Shown here: positions 8,485-17,663 of the stretch, in pieces
Layout: each line of letters opens with the position of its first letter
Position numbering within the stretch: the stretch's first letter is position 1
DNA from: Candidatus Pelagibacter sp.
GTDB taxonomy: Bacteria > Pseudomonadota > Alphaproteobacteria > Pelagibacterales > Pelagibacteraceae
Direction of reading: 5' to 3'
Length of the DNA: 52,106 bases
Assembly: GCA_028225715.1 (NCBI GenBank)
Contig: JAOIXS010000005.1
Span: 1 to 52,106 of the forward strand
Made by a program: the position numbers and the translations under genes
The notes under the pieces: generated by a model
The model's database searches: none
Told to the model about the DNA's origin: nothing
Seen by the model: only the letters and a program-made list of their open reading frames with translations

Positions 8485-9267
8485 ATGAGTAATTTATCTC
8501 AAAAGGAATTAGATTTATTTTCAAATAAAATTTTAGAGGATTATGATAGTAAAAATCCTAGCTCAATTTTTAAAGATAAAATTAAAATAACTAATGAAGA
8601 TGCTTTAATTATTCAGTCAAACGTTGCAAAATTAAGAGAAAATAGAGGTGAGGAAATTATTGGTTACAAGATTGGATGTGTTTCAAAAAATACTCAAAAG
8701 AAAATGGGATTTACCCAACCAGCTTGTGGTTATCTTTGGAAAAGTGAATTGTATTCAAGTGGGATTGAACTAAATAAAAAAGATTATACTAATCCTGCAA
8801 TGGAAGCGGAATTTGGAGTTATTTTAAATCGTGATATTAAACCTGAACTAGCGTCTTATGATTATATATTGAAGTCGATTGAAGGAATTTATCCTTTAAT
8901 TGAAATTCACAATCTTATTTTTTATGGTAATGAGCCATACGGCTCAGAACTCCTTGCAAATAATGCAATACATGCAGGTGTTGTTTTAGGGCCAGAAACA
9001 AAATTACCAATAGACAAGATAGAAACTGATCTTAAGCTTATTTATGATAATGAAATTATTGATACTTGGAATAACAAAATGTGGCCGGTTGATATGTTAT
9101 CTGAATTAAATTGGTTAGTTAAAGAGCAAGCTAAAAATAATAATTATCTAAAAAAAGGTGATTTAATTTTAACAGGTGCATATGGATTTCCAGTTCCAAT
9201 AAATGATAAAAAATTAATTGAAGTTACATCATCTGCTTTTGGCGATGTGAAGGCTACTTTTTACTAA
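8485..9267 (+). CDS. 2-keto-4-pentenoate hydratase-like protein (FAH superfamily)
   Basis: 260 residues with the fumarylacetoacetase-fold hydratase pattern of MhpD/DmpE: a central AMEAEFGVILNRD segment (acidic metal ligands, about residue 112), a later ELLANNAIHAGVVLG segment and a C-terminal 'LTGAYGFPVPI'. Family enzymes add water to 2-hydroxypentadienoate-like keto acids in aromatic meta-cleavage pathways or decarboxylate related oxo-acids. No other meta-cleavage genes are nearby, so the true substrate is open. It follows the gamma carbonic anhydrase gene closely and overlaps the convergent FMN-protein gene by 4 bp. Confidence 0.78.
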   Translation: MSNLSQKELDLFSNKILEDYDSKNPSSIFKDKIKITNEDALIIQSNVAKLRENRGEEIIGYKIGCVSKNTQKKMGFTQPACGYLWKSELYSSGIELNKKDYTNPAMEAEFGVILNRDIKPELASYDYILKSIEGIYPLIEIHNLIFYGNEPYGSELLANNAIHAGVVLGPETKLPIDKIETDLKLIYDNEIIDTWNNKMWPVDMLSELNWLVKEQAKNNNYLKKGDLILTGAYGFPVPINDKKLIEVTSSAFGDVKATFY

Positions 9268-9863
9268 GGAATTAACCAAGTATCTTTGTTATTTTCTAAA
9301 TCAAATCTAGCTCTACGGTGACCTTTGGCTGCCAAATAAAGCCATTCCATACTTTTAATTTTACATTGAATAACAGTAAAGTTTTTATAACCCACCTCAC
9401 TTTGCTCCATCGTAAATTCAAAATTATCTAACTCAGGTTTTAACCCTGAGGTAGGGGTCTTAGATAATGTTCCTGGTCCATTATCTACCAAATAACACTT
9501 TCTACTCATATGACCTGTTTTTAACCAAGATTGTTTTGTAATATCATTTTCATGATTAACAATGCATTCAACTTTAAGTCTAACTTGAATCTTCTCATCC
9601 TTGTCATAAAATAACATTGCTGCATTTTTATTTGCTTTTAATTTAGCAATTTTATCTGATCTGATATCACTATGATATTGTATCAAATTATTTTCTCTAT
9701 CTGTTTTTCTAAGAACTACAATTCTCCCATCAAAGTCATCTTGGCCACCACAAATAAATACAGGAATTCTAAATTGAGAACCTCTATCTTTGATGGCATT
9801 ATTCAGCATTGACCAGATCTTATTTTTAATCTCCTCAAAATCCTCATAGTATGCTGGTTGCAT
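9264..9863 (-). CDS. Pyridoxamine 5'-phosphate oxidase-like FMN-binding protein
   Basis: 199 residues with a split-barrel flavin fold. The pattern GRIVVLRKTD, then QYHSDIRSDKIAKLKANKNA, then AAMLFYDKDEKIQVRLK follows the Alr4036/PF12766 type of PNPOx-like domain. This type differs from true PdxH, so involvement in vitamin B6 synthesis should not be assumed. FMN or F420-type cofactor binding is a family property; the reaction is unknown. It lies 6 bp downstream of the hydroxyacid dehydrogenase gene on the same strand and is probably co-transcribed with it. Confidence 0.75.
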   Translation of the reverse strand: MQPAYYEDFEEIKNKIWSMLNNAIKDRGSQFRIPVFICGGQDDFDGRIVVLRKTDRENNLIQYHSDIRSDKIAKLKANKNAAMLFYDKDEKIQVRLKVECIVNHENDITKQSWLKTGHMSRKCYLVDNGPGTLSKTPTSGLKPELDNFEFTMEQSEVGYKNFTVIQCKIKSMEWLYLAAKGHRRARFDLENNKDTWLIP

Positions 9864-9869
9864 TATAGA

Positions 9870-10736
9870 TTATTTACTAAGTCTTCTAATCAAACTAGAA
9901 GTGTCCCAACGGTTTCCACCCATCTCTTGAACTTCACCGTAATACTTATCAACAACTTCTGTTACAGGTAGTAGAGAGCCATTATTTTTAGCTTCATCCA
10001 TTGCAATTTTTAAATCTTTTCTCATCCAATCAACTGCAAAACCAAATTCAAACTGATCATCAATCATCGTTTTGTATCTGTTTTCCATTTGCCAAGATTG
10101 AGCAGCACCTTTAGATATAACTTCGATTACATCTTCCATATTTAAACCAGCTTTTTTTCCAAAGTTAATTGCTTCTGATAAACCCTGAACTAGACCAGCG
10201 ATACAAATTTGGTTAACCATTTTTGCTAATTGGCCATTGCCAGCACCACCTAATAATTTCATCTTTTTGCTGTAGCAATCAATTTTATCTTTAACTTTAT
10301 CAAAATCAGCTTGATCACCACCAATCATAACAGTTAGTGCACCATTTTCTGCTCCAGCTTGACCACCTGATACTGGTGCATCCAATGATCCAAATCCATT
10401 TTTTTTTGCAAATTTATAAATCTCTCTTGCAATTGTTGCGGATGCTGTAGTGTTATCAACGTAGATAGCACCTTTCTTAATTGTTTTAAAAATACCATTA
10501 TCTCCAAAAGTTACTTCACGAAGATCGTTATCATTTCCAACACACGTGAATATATACTCTGCACCATCTGCTGCTTCTGCAGGAGTGCTGGCTTTAGACC
10601 CTTTGAATTCTGTGACCCACTTATCTGCTTTTGCAGAAGTTCTATTATAAACAGTTACATTGTGACCAGCTTTTGATATATAACCAGCCATTGGATAACC
10701 CATGACACCTAAACCTATAAATGCAACATTGCTCAT
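9870..10736 (-). CDS. NAD(P)-dependent beta-hydroxyacid dehydrogenase (3-hydroxyisobutyrate dehydrogenase / GarR type)
   Basis: 288 residues. The N-terminal Rossmann motif FIGLGVMGYPMA binds the dinucleotide, and the substrate motif DAPVSGGQAGAENGALTVM (about residues 118-136) is conserved in the family. The catalytic lysine is in GNGQLAKMVNQ (about residue 170). Such enzymes oxidise 3-hydroxyisobutyrate, tartronate semialdehyde or similar small acids. The pairing is compatible with valine or glycerate metabolism, but the substrate cannot be fixed. The start codon is only 14 bp from the divergent MFS gene start. Confidence 0.88.
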   Translation of the reverse strand: MSNVAFIGLGVMGYPMAGYISKAGHNVTVYNRTSAKADKWVTEFKGSKASTPAEAADGAEYIFTCVGNDNDLREVTFGDNGIFKTIKKGAIYVDNTTASATIAREIYKFAKKNGFGSLDAPVSGGQAGAENGALTVMIGGDQADFDKVKDKIDCYSKKMKLLGGAGNGQLAKMVNQICIAGLVQGLSEAINFGKKAGLNMEDVIEVISKGAAQSWQMENRYKTMIDDQFEFGFAVDWMRKDLKIAMDEAKNNGSLLPVTEVVDKYYGEVQEMGGNRWDTSSLIRRLSK

Positions 10737-10750
10737 AATTTCTATTTCCT

Positions 10751-11959
10751 ATGTTTAAAAGTTTGAATTTTAAAGTAATTTTATTTGGATTTATATTTAC
10801 ATTTTTTTCAAGCTTTGGACAGAGTTTTTTTCTAGGACTGTTTAATTCAAGCATAAGAGACGCGCTTTCTATCACGCATGGTCAGTTTGGATCTATTTAT
10901 GCGTCCGCTACTCTATTAAGTAGTTTTATACTCGTTTGGGTTGGTAAAAAAATTGATGATTTTAATATTTTAAAATTTGCATCTTATGTCATTGCGTTAC
11001 TAGCTATATCTTGTTTTTTATTTTCTAAAATTTCATCAGTCGCTTTCTTATTTTTATCAATTTTCTTAATGAGGTTATCAGGTCAAGGACTAATGTCTCA
11101 TACTGCAACTACAACAATTTCTAGATTTTTTGAAAAGACTAGGGGACGTGCATTAAGCGCAACCTGGCTTGGTTTATCGTTAGCTGAATTTATTTTACCC
11201 TTATTAATTATTTTTTTATTAACTTTTATTGATTGGAGAAATATTTGGATAGCCATATCAATTTCAGTTATTATCATTTTACCTATTGTCATCATTACAT
11301 TAGTTAAAAACGTTAAATTAGACTCAAGAGAAACATCTAGTGCTACAAATATTAAAACTAAAGATATAAAACAATGGACGAGAGGTGAAGTTTTAAAAGA
11401 TTATCGCTTTTATATTATATGTTTAAGCATGTTAGCGATGCCTTGGATTGCAACGGGTACATTTGTTTATCAATCTTTTATAGTGTCATCTAAAGGTTGG
11501 GGACCATATGTTATTGCCCAATCCTTTATGGTGTATTCAATTTTATCAGTGATTACTTTATTTTTAACGGGCTTTTTAATTGATAAGTTTAGTAGTCGAA
11601 AATTAATAATTTATATGAACATTCCTTTATTAGTTGCAACGTTTGTGCTTTATTATTTTAACTCACCAATTTCATCATTTGTATTTTTAGGTTTAATTGG
11701 AATTTCTAATGGTTTAGCAAATGTTCTAGGTTCTGCTACTTGGGCTGAAATTTATGGAGTGAGATATATTGGTTCCATTAAAGCATTAACCACAGCGTTA
11801 ATGGTATTTTCAACTGCATTTGGTACAGCGCTCTTTGGAATTTTGATTGATAATAGCCTTTCTATTGAGCAAATTGCTCTTGTTTCAGGATCTTATATTT
11901 TAATAGCAATATCCTTGTTATTCCTTGTAAAGAACAAGCTTAATCCTGATTATTTGTAG
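10751..11959 (+). CDS. Major facilitator superfamily transporter
   Basis: 402 residues with about 12 membrane helices in two six-helix halves. The helix 2-3 loop (VWVGKKIDDFN) is a loose version of MFS motif A, and a second version (TGFLIDKFSSRKL) appears at the start of the second half. It is inner-membrane and probably a proton-coupled porter; the closest general resemblance is to oxalate/formate or monocarboxylate-type permeases, at low certainty. The start is at the first ATG, giving TM1 near residue 8. Only 14 bp separate it from the divergent dehydrogenase start, so its promoter must overlap that gene. Confidence 0.85.
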   Translation: MFKSLNFKVILFGFIFTFFSSFGQSFFLGLFNSSIRDALSITHGQFGSIYASATLLSSFILVWVGKKIDDFNILKFASYVIALLAISCFLFSKISSVAFLFLSIFLMRLSGQGLMSHTATTTISRFFEKTRGRALSATWLGLSLAEFILPLLIIFLLTFIDWRNIWIAISISVIIILPIVIITLVKNVKLDSRETSSATNIKTKDIKQWTRGEVLKDYRFYIICLSMLAMPWIATGTFVYQSFIVSSKGWGPYVIAQSFMVYSILSVITLFLTGFLIDKFSSRKLIIYMNIPLLVATFVLYYFNSPISSFVFLGLIGISNGLANVLGSATWAEIYGVRYIGSIKALTTALMVFSTAFGTALFGILIDNSLSIEQIALVSGSYILIAISLLFLVKNKLNPDYL

Positions 11960-12002
11960 AATTATCCTTGATTTTTTTTTAACTACTGTATAGATACTGC
12001 GC

Positions 12003-12530
12003 ATGGCTAGAGTAACAGTAGAAGATTGCATAGATAAAGTAGAAAGTCCTTACGAATTAGTTTTAGTTGCTAAAGAAAGAGCTGTTCAATTAAATTCAGG
12101 ATTGGAGCCTACACTTGATAGAGATAATGACAAAAACACAGTTATATCTTTAAGAGAGATTGCAGCTGAAACTATTAAAGTTTCAGACTTAACAGATAGC
12201 GCTGTCCACAAACTTAGAAAACATGTTGAACAAGTTGACGATGGTACTGATGATGATGAAATTATTGGTGATGATTTTGAAAGTATGTATAAAGGTGAAA
12301 TTTCTAAAAGTGGAACACCTATTTTACCATCTAAAAGAGCTAGAAAAATTCCAGAAAAAATTCAAGTTGCACCAGAAGATTTAGATGAATTAACTGCAAA
12401 AGCAGAACCTGAAGTAGAGGTTAATCCAGAACTTGAGGTTGATAATGAAGAAACTGAAGTTTCTTTAGATCAAATAGCTGAAACTGAAACTACAGAAGAT
12501 AGTTCAGAAGAAACTGAACCTAATAATTAA
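12003..12530 (+). CDS. rpoZ: DNA-directed RNA polymerase omega subunit with a long acidic tail
   Basis: The first 60-70 residues match omega ([20 protein letters not shown], then [10 protein letters not shown]), which helps assemble and stabilise beta-prime in the RNA polymerase core. At 175 residues it is nearly twice the E. coli length (91). The extra half, from about residue 75, is strongly acidic (repeated Asp/Glu, ending in many EET/EE units) and of low complexity, hence probably disordered. Extended omegas are common in alphaproteobacteria, but this tail is long. The 3' end overlaps the convergent CoA-transferase gene by 4 bp. It stands alone, without spoT or gmk beside it. Confidence 0.9.
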   Translation: MARVTVEDCIDKVESPYELVLVAKERAVQLNSGLEPTLDRDNDKNTVISLREIAAETIKVSDLTDSAVHKLRKHVEQVDDGTDDDEIIGDDFESMYKGEISKSGTPILPSKRARKIPEKIQVAPEDLDELTAKAEPEVEVNPELEVDNEETEVSLDQIAETETTEDSSEETEPNN

Positions 12531-13672
12531 TTATTAAATTCTTTTAAGATTTTTTCCCTATGTTCATCTAAGTCAGGGATATTACCACGTGTTTTTTCAT
12601 CTTTATAGTTAGACATTTTAATTGGATTACCTGCTAATTTAAAATCTCCAATTACTTTGTGATGTGCTTTAACAATCATGTTTCTTGCTTCAACTTGAGG
12701 GTTTTCAACAGCTTCTTTTATATTAAAAATAGGACCACAAGGAATTTTCTCTTTTTCCATTTCACTTACCCAGTCATTAGTATTTTTAACAATAAGTTTA
12801 TCTTCTAAGATTTTTTTAAGATCATCCATATTTTCTGATCGCAAGGAATTTGTATTGTATTTTGGATCCTTAGATATTTCAGGAATATTTAAAACATTAC
12901 AAAGTTTTTCAAATAATTTTTCATTACCAGCCGCAATTATGATGTGACTATCTTTTGTTTTAAAAGCCTCAAATGGAGCAATGGATGGGTGACGGGATCC
13001 CATTGGTTTTGGTATCTCATTTTTAGCAAGATATCTTGCGATAGCATTTTCTAAAATTGCAATTTGACAGTCTAGCATTGAAACATCAATAAAAGTTCCT
13101 TTACCAGTTTTTTCCCTATCATAAAGTGCAGCATTAATTCCAACAGTAGTAAATAATCCTGCAGTAATATCTCCAATAGATGTACCAACCCTAGTTGGTT
13201 CAGAATTAGGTTGACCTGTAACTGACATAAGCCCACCCATTCCTTGAACAACCATATCGTAAGCAGGTAGTTCTTTTAATGGACCCGTTTGTCCAAATCC
13301 TGATGCTGATGCATAAATTAGTCTTGGATATTTTTCACAAATATCTTTCCAACCATATCCCCATTTTTCTAAGGTGCCTGGTTTAAAATTCTCAACCAAA
13401 ATATCTGCCTTAGCTAAAATTTTATCAAATATTTTTTTATCATCTTCATTTTTTAAATTAAGAGCGATACTTTCTTTACCTCTATTTAGTGACATAAAGT
13501 ATGCTGAATAATCCTCAATAAAAGGACCAAACTTCCTAGAGTCGTCCCCAACCTCAGGAGCTTCTACTTTTATCACGCGTGCACCTAAATCTGAGAGCAT
13601 CATGGTACAATATGGACCAACTAATACTCTAGTTAAATCAAGAACTAATAGGTTTTTTAAAGGTCCATCCAT
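12527..13672 (-). CDS. CaiB/BaiF family (class III) CoA-transferase
   Basis: The open frame reaches 13720, but the internal ATG at 13670-13672 ([20 protein letters not shown]) is the family-typical start, giving 381 residues. The class III fold is evident from '[12 protein letters not shown]', from [12 protein letters not shown] and from the [12 protein letters not shown] segment (about residue 155), whose Asp is the catalytic nucleophile forming an acyl-CoA thioester. It moves CoA between carboxylic acids (formyl/oxalyl, succinyl, carnitine and others); the pair used here is not predictable. It is divergent from the TRAP transporter operon by 89 bp, so it may act on the acid that operon imports. 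Confidence 0.88.
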   Translation of the reverse strand: MDGPLKNLLVLDLTRVLVGPYCTMMLSDLGARVIKVEAPEVGDDSRKFGPFIEDYSAYFMSLNRGKESIALNLKNEDDKKIFDKILAKADILVENFKPGTLEKWGYGWKDICEKYPRLIYASASGFGQTGPLKELPAYDMVVQGMGGLMSVTGQPNSEPTRVGTSIGDITAGLFTTVGINAALYDREKTGKGTFIDVSMLDCQIAILENAIARYLAKNEIPKPMGSRHPSIAPFEAFKTKDSHIIIAAGNEKLFEKLCNVLNIPEISKDPKYNTNSLRSENMDDLKKILEDKLIVKNTNDWVSEMEKEKIPCGPIFNIKEAVENPQVEARNMIVKAHHKVIGDFKLAGNPIKMSNYKDEKTRGNIPDLDEHREKILKEFNN

Positions 13673-13761
13673 AATTTTATAAAGTAATTTTGTAGTATTG
13701 ACTCTTACCAATAACTTCAATTAGATGCATCTCTTAAATAACAATAGAGGAGAGAAAAATA

Positions 13762-14772
13762 ATGTTTAAAAAAATATCTTTATATTTTACAGCATTAGTT
13801 TTAGTTTTATCAACTGTTGGTTCTGCTTATGCGGTAACGTTAAAAGCAAGTCACCAATGGCCTGGTACACCTAGAGCTGATGGATCTTTTGATCCACGTC
13901 ATGAAATGGTACAAATAATTGCGGATGAAGTTAAAAAAGCTAATGTTGATATCGATATTAGAATTTACCCTGCAAAATCTTTATACAAACCCAAAGAACA
14001 GTGGAAGCCAATGACTACTGGTCAATTAGATATTACAGCTTTCCCTTTAGGTTATGCTGCAAAGTTTCATCCAGAATTTGATGCAACTTTAATGCCAGGA
14101 ACGGTTAAAAATCATGATCATGCATTAAGATTTAATAAATCTCCAATGATGGTTGAGATTAAAAAAATTATTAATGATGCTGGTGTTATTGTTTTATCTG
14201 ACGCATGGTTAGGTGGTGGTTTTGCATCAAAAACAAAATGTATTAGAAGCCCAAATGACGCTAAAGGACAGGTAATGAGAGCAGCTGGAAAAGCATTTAA
14301 CCAAATGCTAGAAGGTGCAGGAGCAGGTATTCAAAGTATGCCATCTTCTGAAATCTATACTGGTCTACAAACAGGTGTATTAACTGGTGCTAACACTAGC
14401 TCAGGAAGTTTTGTAAGTTACAAAATTTACGAGCAAGTTAAATGTGCAACACCTCCAGGAAAATTTGGTCTTTGGTTTATGTATGAGCCAATCCTTATGT
14501 CTAAGCAGAATTTTGAAGCTTTAAACTCTAAGCAACAAAAAGCTCTTATGAAAGCTGGAAAAGTAGCTGAAAAATATATGACTGAACAAGTAGCAAATCT
14601 TGATAAGAAATTTGAAGATGCTTATAGAGATGCTGGTGTTGAATTAGCATATATGACAGCTGAAGATCATGCTGCATGGGTAGAAATTGCCAAGAAAACT
14701 TCTCATAAAGCATTTGCAGATAAAGTACCAGGTGGTGCTAAACTTATGGAAATGGCTTTAGCAGTTAAATAA
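13762..14772 (+). CDS. dctP: TRAP transporter substrate-binding protein (DctP family)
   Basis: 336 residues with a signal peptide (1 to about 24, cleavage near AYA). The mature part has the DctP order: ASHQWPGTPR near the N-terminus, then GQVMRAAGKAFNQMLEGAGA (about residues 173-192), where the conserved Arg binds the substrate carboxylate, then the 'EIYTGLQTGVLTGANTS' hinge. It catches an organic acid in the periplasm for the Na+-driven DctQM permease. The ligand is unknown. A strong GAGGAGAG Shine-Dalgarno precedes the ATG. It is followed by a 14-bp stem terminator-like hairpin and then dctQ and dctM. Confidence 0.92.
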   Translation: MFKKISLYFTALVLVLSTVGSAYAVTLKASHQWPGTPRADGSFDPRHEMVQIIADEVKKANVDIDIRIYPAKSLYKPKEQWKPMTTGQLDITAFPLGYAAKFHPEFDATLMPGTVKNHDHALRFNKSPMMVEIKKIINDAGVIVLSDAWLGGGFASKTKCIRSPNDAKGQVMRAAGKAFNQMLEGAGAGIQSMPSSEIYTGLQTGVLTGANTSSGSFVSYKIYEQVKCATPPGKFGLWFMYEPILMSKQNFEALNSKQQKALMKAGKVAEKYMTEQVANLDKKFEDAYRDAGVELAYMTAEDHAAWVEIAKKTSHKAFADKVPGGAKLMEMALAVK

Positions 14773-14782
14773 ATTAATATAT

Positions 14783-14818
14783 AAAGCCCTTGTTTTAATA
14801 AAAACAAGGGCTTTTTTT
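14783..14818 (+). terminator. Hairpin plus T-tract between dctP and dctQ, covering the dctQ Shine-Dalgarno
   Basis: AAAGCCCTTGTTTT (14783-14796) is perfectly complementary to AAAACAAGGGCTTT (14801-14814), with an AATA loop and four more T bases ending at the dctQ ATG (14819). This is a textbook intrinsic terminator. The 3' arm also holds the only Shine-Dalgarno candidate for dctQ, AAGGG at 14806-14810, 8 bases before the ATG. The element could therefore both stop most transcripts after dctP and hide the ribosome site on the transcripts that continue. Structure is seen; regulation is inferred. Confidence 0.8.
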
Positions 14819-15313
14819 ATGATAAAAAATTATTTAAAATTTTGCGATTATACAGCTAAAGCCTGTGGAGCCTTTGCTGTCGGTGCTTTAATCTTTTCTA
14901 TTTTGGTAATTGTAGAGTTAGTTTTTGAAAGATATTTTTTTCAAAGAGCCATTACTTGGCAAACTGAACTAGTTACAATGTTGCTTGTTGCATCTACTTT
15001 TATTGGTAGTGCTTATGTTTTAAGTGAAAAAGCTCATGTGAGTATGGAGTGGATTTATGATTTTTTATCTAAAAAAAATATTATTAAACTCAAGATTTTT
15101 ACTTCATTTTTAAGTTTAATTTTTTTCTTAATTTTATTTTATTTTGCTTTCTTGATGGTTGAAGAAGCGTTTATTAAAAATTATACGACAGGGACAGTGT
15201 GGAGCCCACCTTTATGGATACCATATTCTTCCATGTTAATAGGCTCAATATTGATGATACTTCAGTATATTGCTGAAATAATAAAACTATTTGATGAAAA
15301 GGATTTTAAATAA
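14819..15313 (+). CDS. dctQ: TRAP transporter small permease (DctQ family)
   Basis: 164 residues with four membrane helices (about 15-38, 50-68, 90-112 and 130-155), the DctQ layout, and the WQTELVTMLLVASTFIGSAY segment typical of helix 2. With DctM it forms the inner-membrane permease. The ATG follows the T-tract of the preceding hairpin, and its ribosome site is inside the hairpin stem. The stop overlaps the dctM start by one base (TAATG), so the two permease genes are coupled. Confidence 0.88.
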   Translation: MIKNYLKFCDYTAKACGAFAVGALIFSILVIVELVFERYFFQRAITWQTELVTMLLVASTFIGSAYVLSEKAHVSMEWIYDFLSKKNIIKLKIFTSFLSLIFFLILFYFAFLMVEEAFIKNYTTGTVWSPPLWIPYSSMLIGSILMILQYIAEIIKLFDEKDFK

Positions 15314-16644
15314 TGGATCCATTAACGATTGCAATAATTGTTGCTGTTTTTACACTAATAGTTTTATTCTCAGGTATTCCAATTGCATTTGGATTAAGTT
15401 TTGTTTCAATTACTCTTTTGGTTACATTCGAGGGATTGCAAATGTTAGGTGTATTTGCTGAAACTTTTTATGCAGGACTAAATTCTTTTGTATTGCTATC
15501 AATCCCGATGTTCATTCTTATGGGGATGGCGGTTGCCCATTCACCAGCAGGTAAAGATTTATATACTGGTCTTGATAGGTGGTTATGGAGAGTTCCAGGG
15601 GGTTTAGTTATATCTAATATTGGTGCATGCTCAATTTTTGCAGCTTTAAGCGGATCAAGTCCAGCGACATGTGCTGCTATTGGTACTATGGGAATTCCTG
15701 AAATGAGAAAAAGAGGATACTCAGACGAAATTGCAACGGGAACAATTGCAGCCGGAGGAACGCTTGGGGTTTTAATTCCACCTAGTATAGTTTTAATTGT
15801 TTATGGTATGGCAACAGGAACTTCTATTGGAAGATTATTTTTATCTGGCATTATTCCAGGCTTTATGTTGGCAAGTCTTTTTGCTATTTGGGCATTAATA
15901 CACAGTTACTTCATTGATAAAAATGCATCAAAATTATTAAGAAATAGAAAGCCACCAACTTTAAAAGAAAAATTTGAAGTTCTTCCTAGAGTGTTTCCAT
16001 TCCTAGCAATTATTGTTGGAGTTTTATACGTTCTCTATGGAGGTGTAGCTACACCATCTGAAGCATCTGGTGTTGGTGCATTCTTAGTTTTTGTAATGAT
16101 TGCAGTTGTTTACAAAATTTATCAGCCTAAAAAAATATGGAATATTGTTAAAATTTCAATGAAAGAGAGTGTTATGATAATGTTTATTATTGCAGCATCC
16201 TATCTTTTTGCATTCACACTATCTCAGCTTTATGTAACGCAATCCCTTGCTCAAAGCATGATCGAATTAAGCAGTAATAAGTGGATGATTTTTTTAATGG
16301 TTAATGTGTTTTTACTTGTTGCTGGTTTCTTTTTACCACCAGTTGCTGTTATTGTGATGACTTCAGCTATATTGTTACCTGTGATAACTACACTTGGTTT
16401 TGACCCTTATTGGTTTGCGATTGTATTCACTATAAATATGGAAATAGGTTTAATCACGCCACCTGTTGGATTAAATCTATATATAATTAAAGGAATAACG
16501 CCTGATGTAAGTTTATCTACAATATTAAAGGGATCATTTCCATTTATGATGATGATGGTTTTATCTATATTGATATTGTGTATTTTTCCTGAAATTGTAA
16601 GTTGGTTGCCTGATAAATTAATGGGTAAACCTCTTGGATATTAA
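15313..16644 (+). CDS. dctM: TRAP transporter large permease (DctM family)
   Basis: 443 residues with about 12 membrane helices. The signatures are SGIPIAFGLSF near the start, AALSGSSPATCAAIGTMGIP (about residues 109-128) and GGTLGVLIPPSIVLIVYG (about 148-165), the Na+ and substrate sites in TRAP permeases of known structure. It carries the acid across the inner membrane with Na+ after delivery by DctP. It is coupled to dctQ by a 1-bp overlap, and its 3' end overlaps dusA by 11 bp. Confidence 0.93.
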   Translation: MDPLTIAIIVAVFTLIVLFSGIPIAFGLSFVSITLLVTFEGLQMLGVFAETFYAGLNSFVLLSIPMFILMGMAVAHSPAGKDLYTGLDRWLWRVPGGLVISNIGACSIFAALSGSSPATCAAIGTMGIPEMRKRGYSDEIATGTIAAGGTLGVLIPPSIVLIVYGMATGTSIGRLFLSGIIPGFMLASLFAIWALIHSYFIDKNASKLLRNRKPPTLKEKFEVLPRVFPFLAIIVGVLYVLYGGVATPSEASGVGAFLVFVMIAVVYKIYQPKKIWNIVKISMKESVMIMFIIAASYLFAFTLSQLYVTQSLAQSMIELSSNKWMIFLMVNVFLLVAGFFLPPVAVIVMTSAILLPVITTLGFDPYWFAIVFTINMEIGLITPPVGLNLYIIKGITPDVSLSTILKGSFPFMMMMVLSILILCIFPEIVSWLPDKLMGKPLGY

Positions 16645-17641
16645 AAAAGACATTAATAGAAAAATTTCTGTAGCTCCTATGATGGATTGTACTGATCGTC
16701 ATGATCGATATTTTTTAAGGTTAATGAGTAAGAACGTTATGCTGTACTCAGAAATGGTTGCAACAAAATCTGCAATACATGGAGATCGAAAAAAAATCCT
16801 ATCTTATAGTCCAGAAGAAAAACCTTTAGCATTACAAGTGGGTGGATCCGATAAAGCAGAATTAGCTGAAGTTGCAAAAATTGCAGAAGACATGGGTTAT
16901 GATGAAATTAATATTAATCTAGGTTGTCCTAGTAAAAAAGTTCAAAAGAATATGTTTGGTGCTTGCTTGATGAGAGAACCAGATCTTGTTGCAGAGTGTA
17001 TTAATTCAATGGTGAATGCTTGTAAAATTCCAGTCACTGCAAAAACTAGAATTGGTTTTGATGATACTGAAGAATTTGATTACTTAAATAATTTTATACT
17101 AAAGATGAAAGGGGTTGGTTGTAGCACTTTTATATTACATGCTCGAAAAGCTATTTTAACTGGAATGTCACCTAAACAAAATTTAAATATTCCAAAACTT
17201 AATTATGGAATGGTCTACAAAATAAAAGAAGAAAATCCAGACTTAGAAATTATTATCAATGGAGGAATTTCAAAAATTGATGAGATTAAAAATCATTTAA
17301 CCTCATGTGATGGTGTTATGATTGGTAGATCCATATATCAAAATCCTTATTCGTTAGTTGAAATTGAAAATGAAATTTTTGGAACAAAAGAAAGACCTAC
17401 AAGAGAAGAGATTGCCGAGAAACTACTAGAGTACCTTGAGAAAGAAGTTAAGCTTGGCACAAAAGTAAATCATATTATGCGACACACAGTTGGATTATAT
17501 CATGGACAAATTGGTTCAAAAGATTGGAAGAGATATTTAAGTGATAATATGATGGCAAGAGATTCAGATTTTCAAAAATCAAAACATATAATGACTATTG
17601 TGCAAAATAACGAGAAAGCTAATCAAAACATTAATACTTAA
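16634..17641 (+). CDS. dusA: tRNA-dihydrouridine synthase A
   Basis: 335 residues, close to E. coli DusA. SVAPMMDCTDRHDRYFLRLM near the N-terminus and INLGCPSKKVQKNMFGACLM around residue 100 are specific to the DusA group. The cysteine of GACLM is the catalytic acid, and the TIM barrel binds FMN. The enzyme reduces U20/U20a in the tRNA D-loop. The TTG start at 16634 lies inside dctM and gives the usual N-terminal length; there is no ATG before the conserved block. Attachment to the TRAP operon is probably genome packing rather than function. Confidence 0.9.
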   Translation: MDIKKDINRKISVAPMMDCTDRHDRYFLRLMSKNVMLYSEMVATKSAIHGDRKKILSYSPEEKPLALQVGGSDKAELAEVAKIAEDMGYDEININLGCPSKKVQKNMFGACLMREPDLVAECINSMVNACKIPVTAKTRIGFDDTEEFDYLNNFILKMKGVGCSTFILHARKAILTGMSPKQNLNIPKLNYGMVYKIKEENPDLEIIINGGISKIDEIKNHLTSCDGVMIGRSIYQNPYSLVEIENEIFGTKERPTREEIAEKLLEYLEKEVKLGTKVNHIMRHTVGLYHGQIGSKDWKRYLSDNMMARDSDFQKSKHIMTIVQNNEKANQNINT

Positions 17642-17663
17642 ATCGTAATAATCTCGCACCTAG

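Noticed and set aside
13673..13720. 16-residue N-terminal extension of the CoA-transferase
   Set aside because: Family members begin close to the MDGPLKNL block. The extension would run into the promoter region between this gene and dctP.
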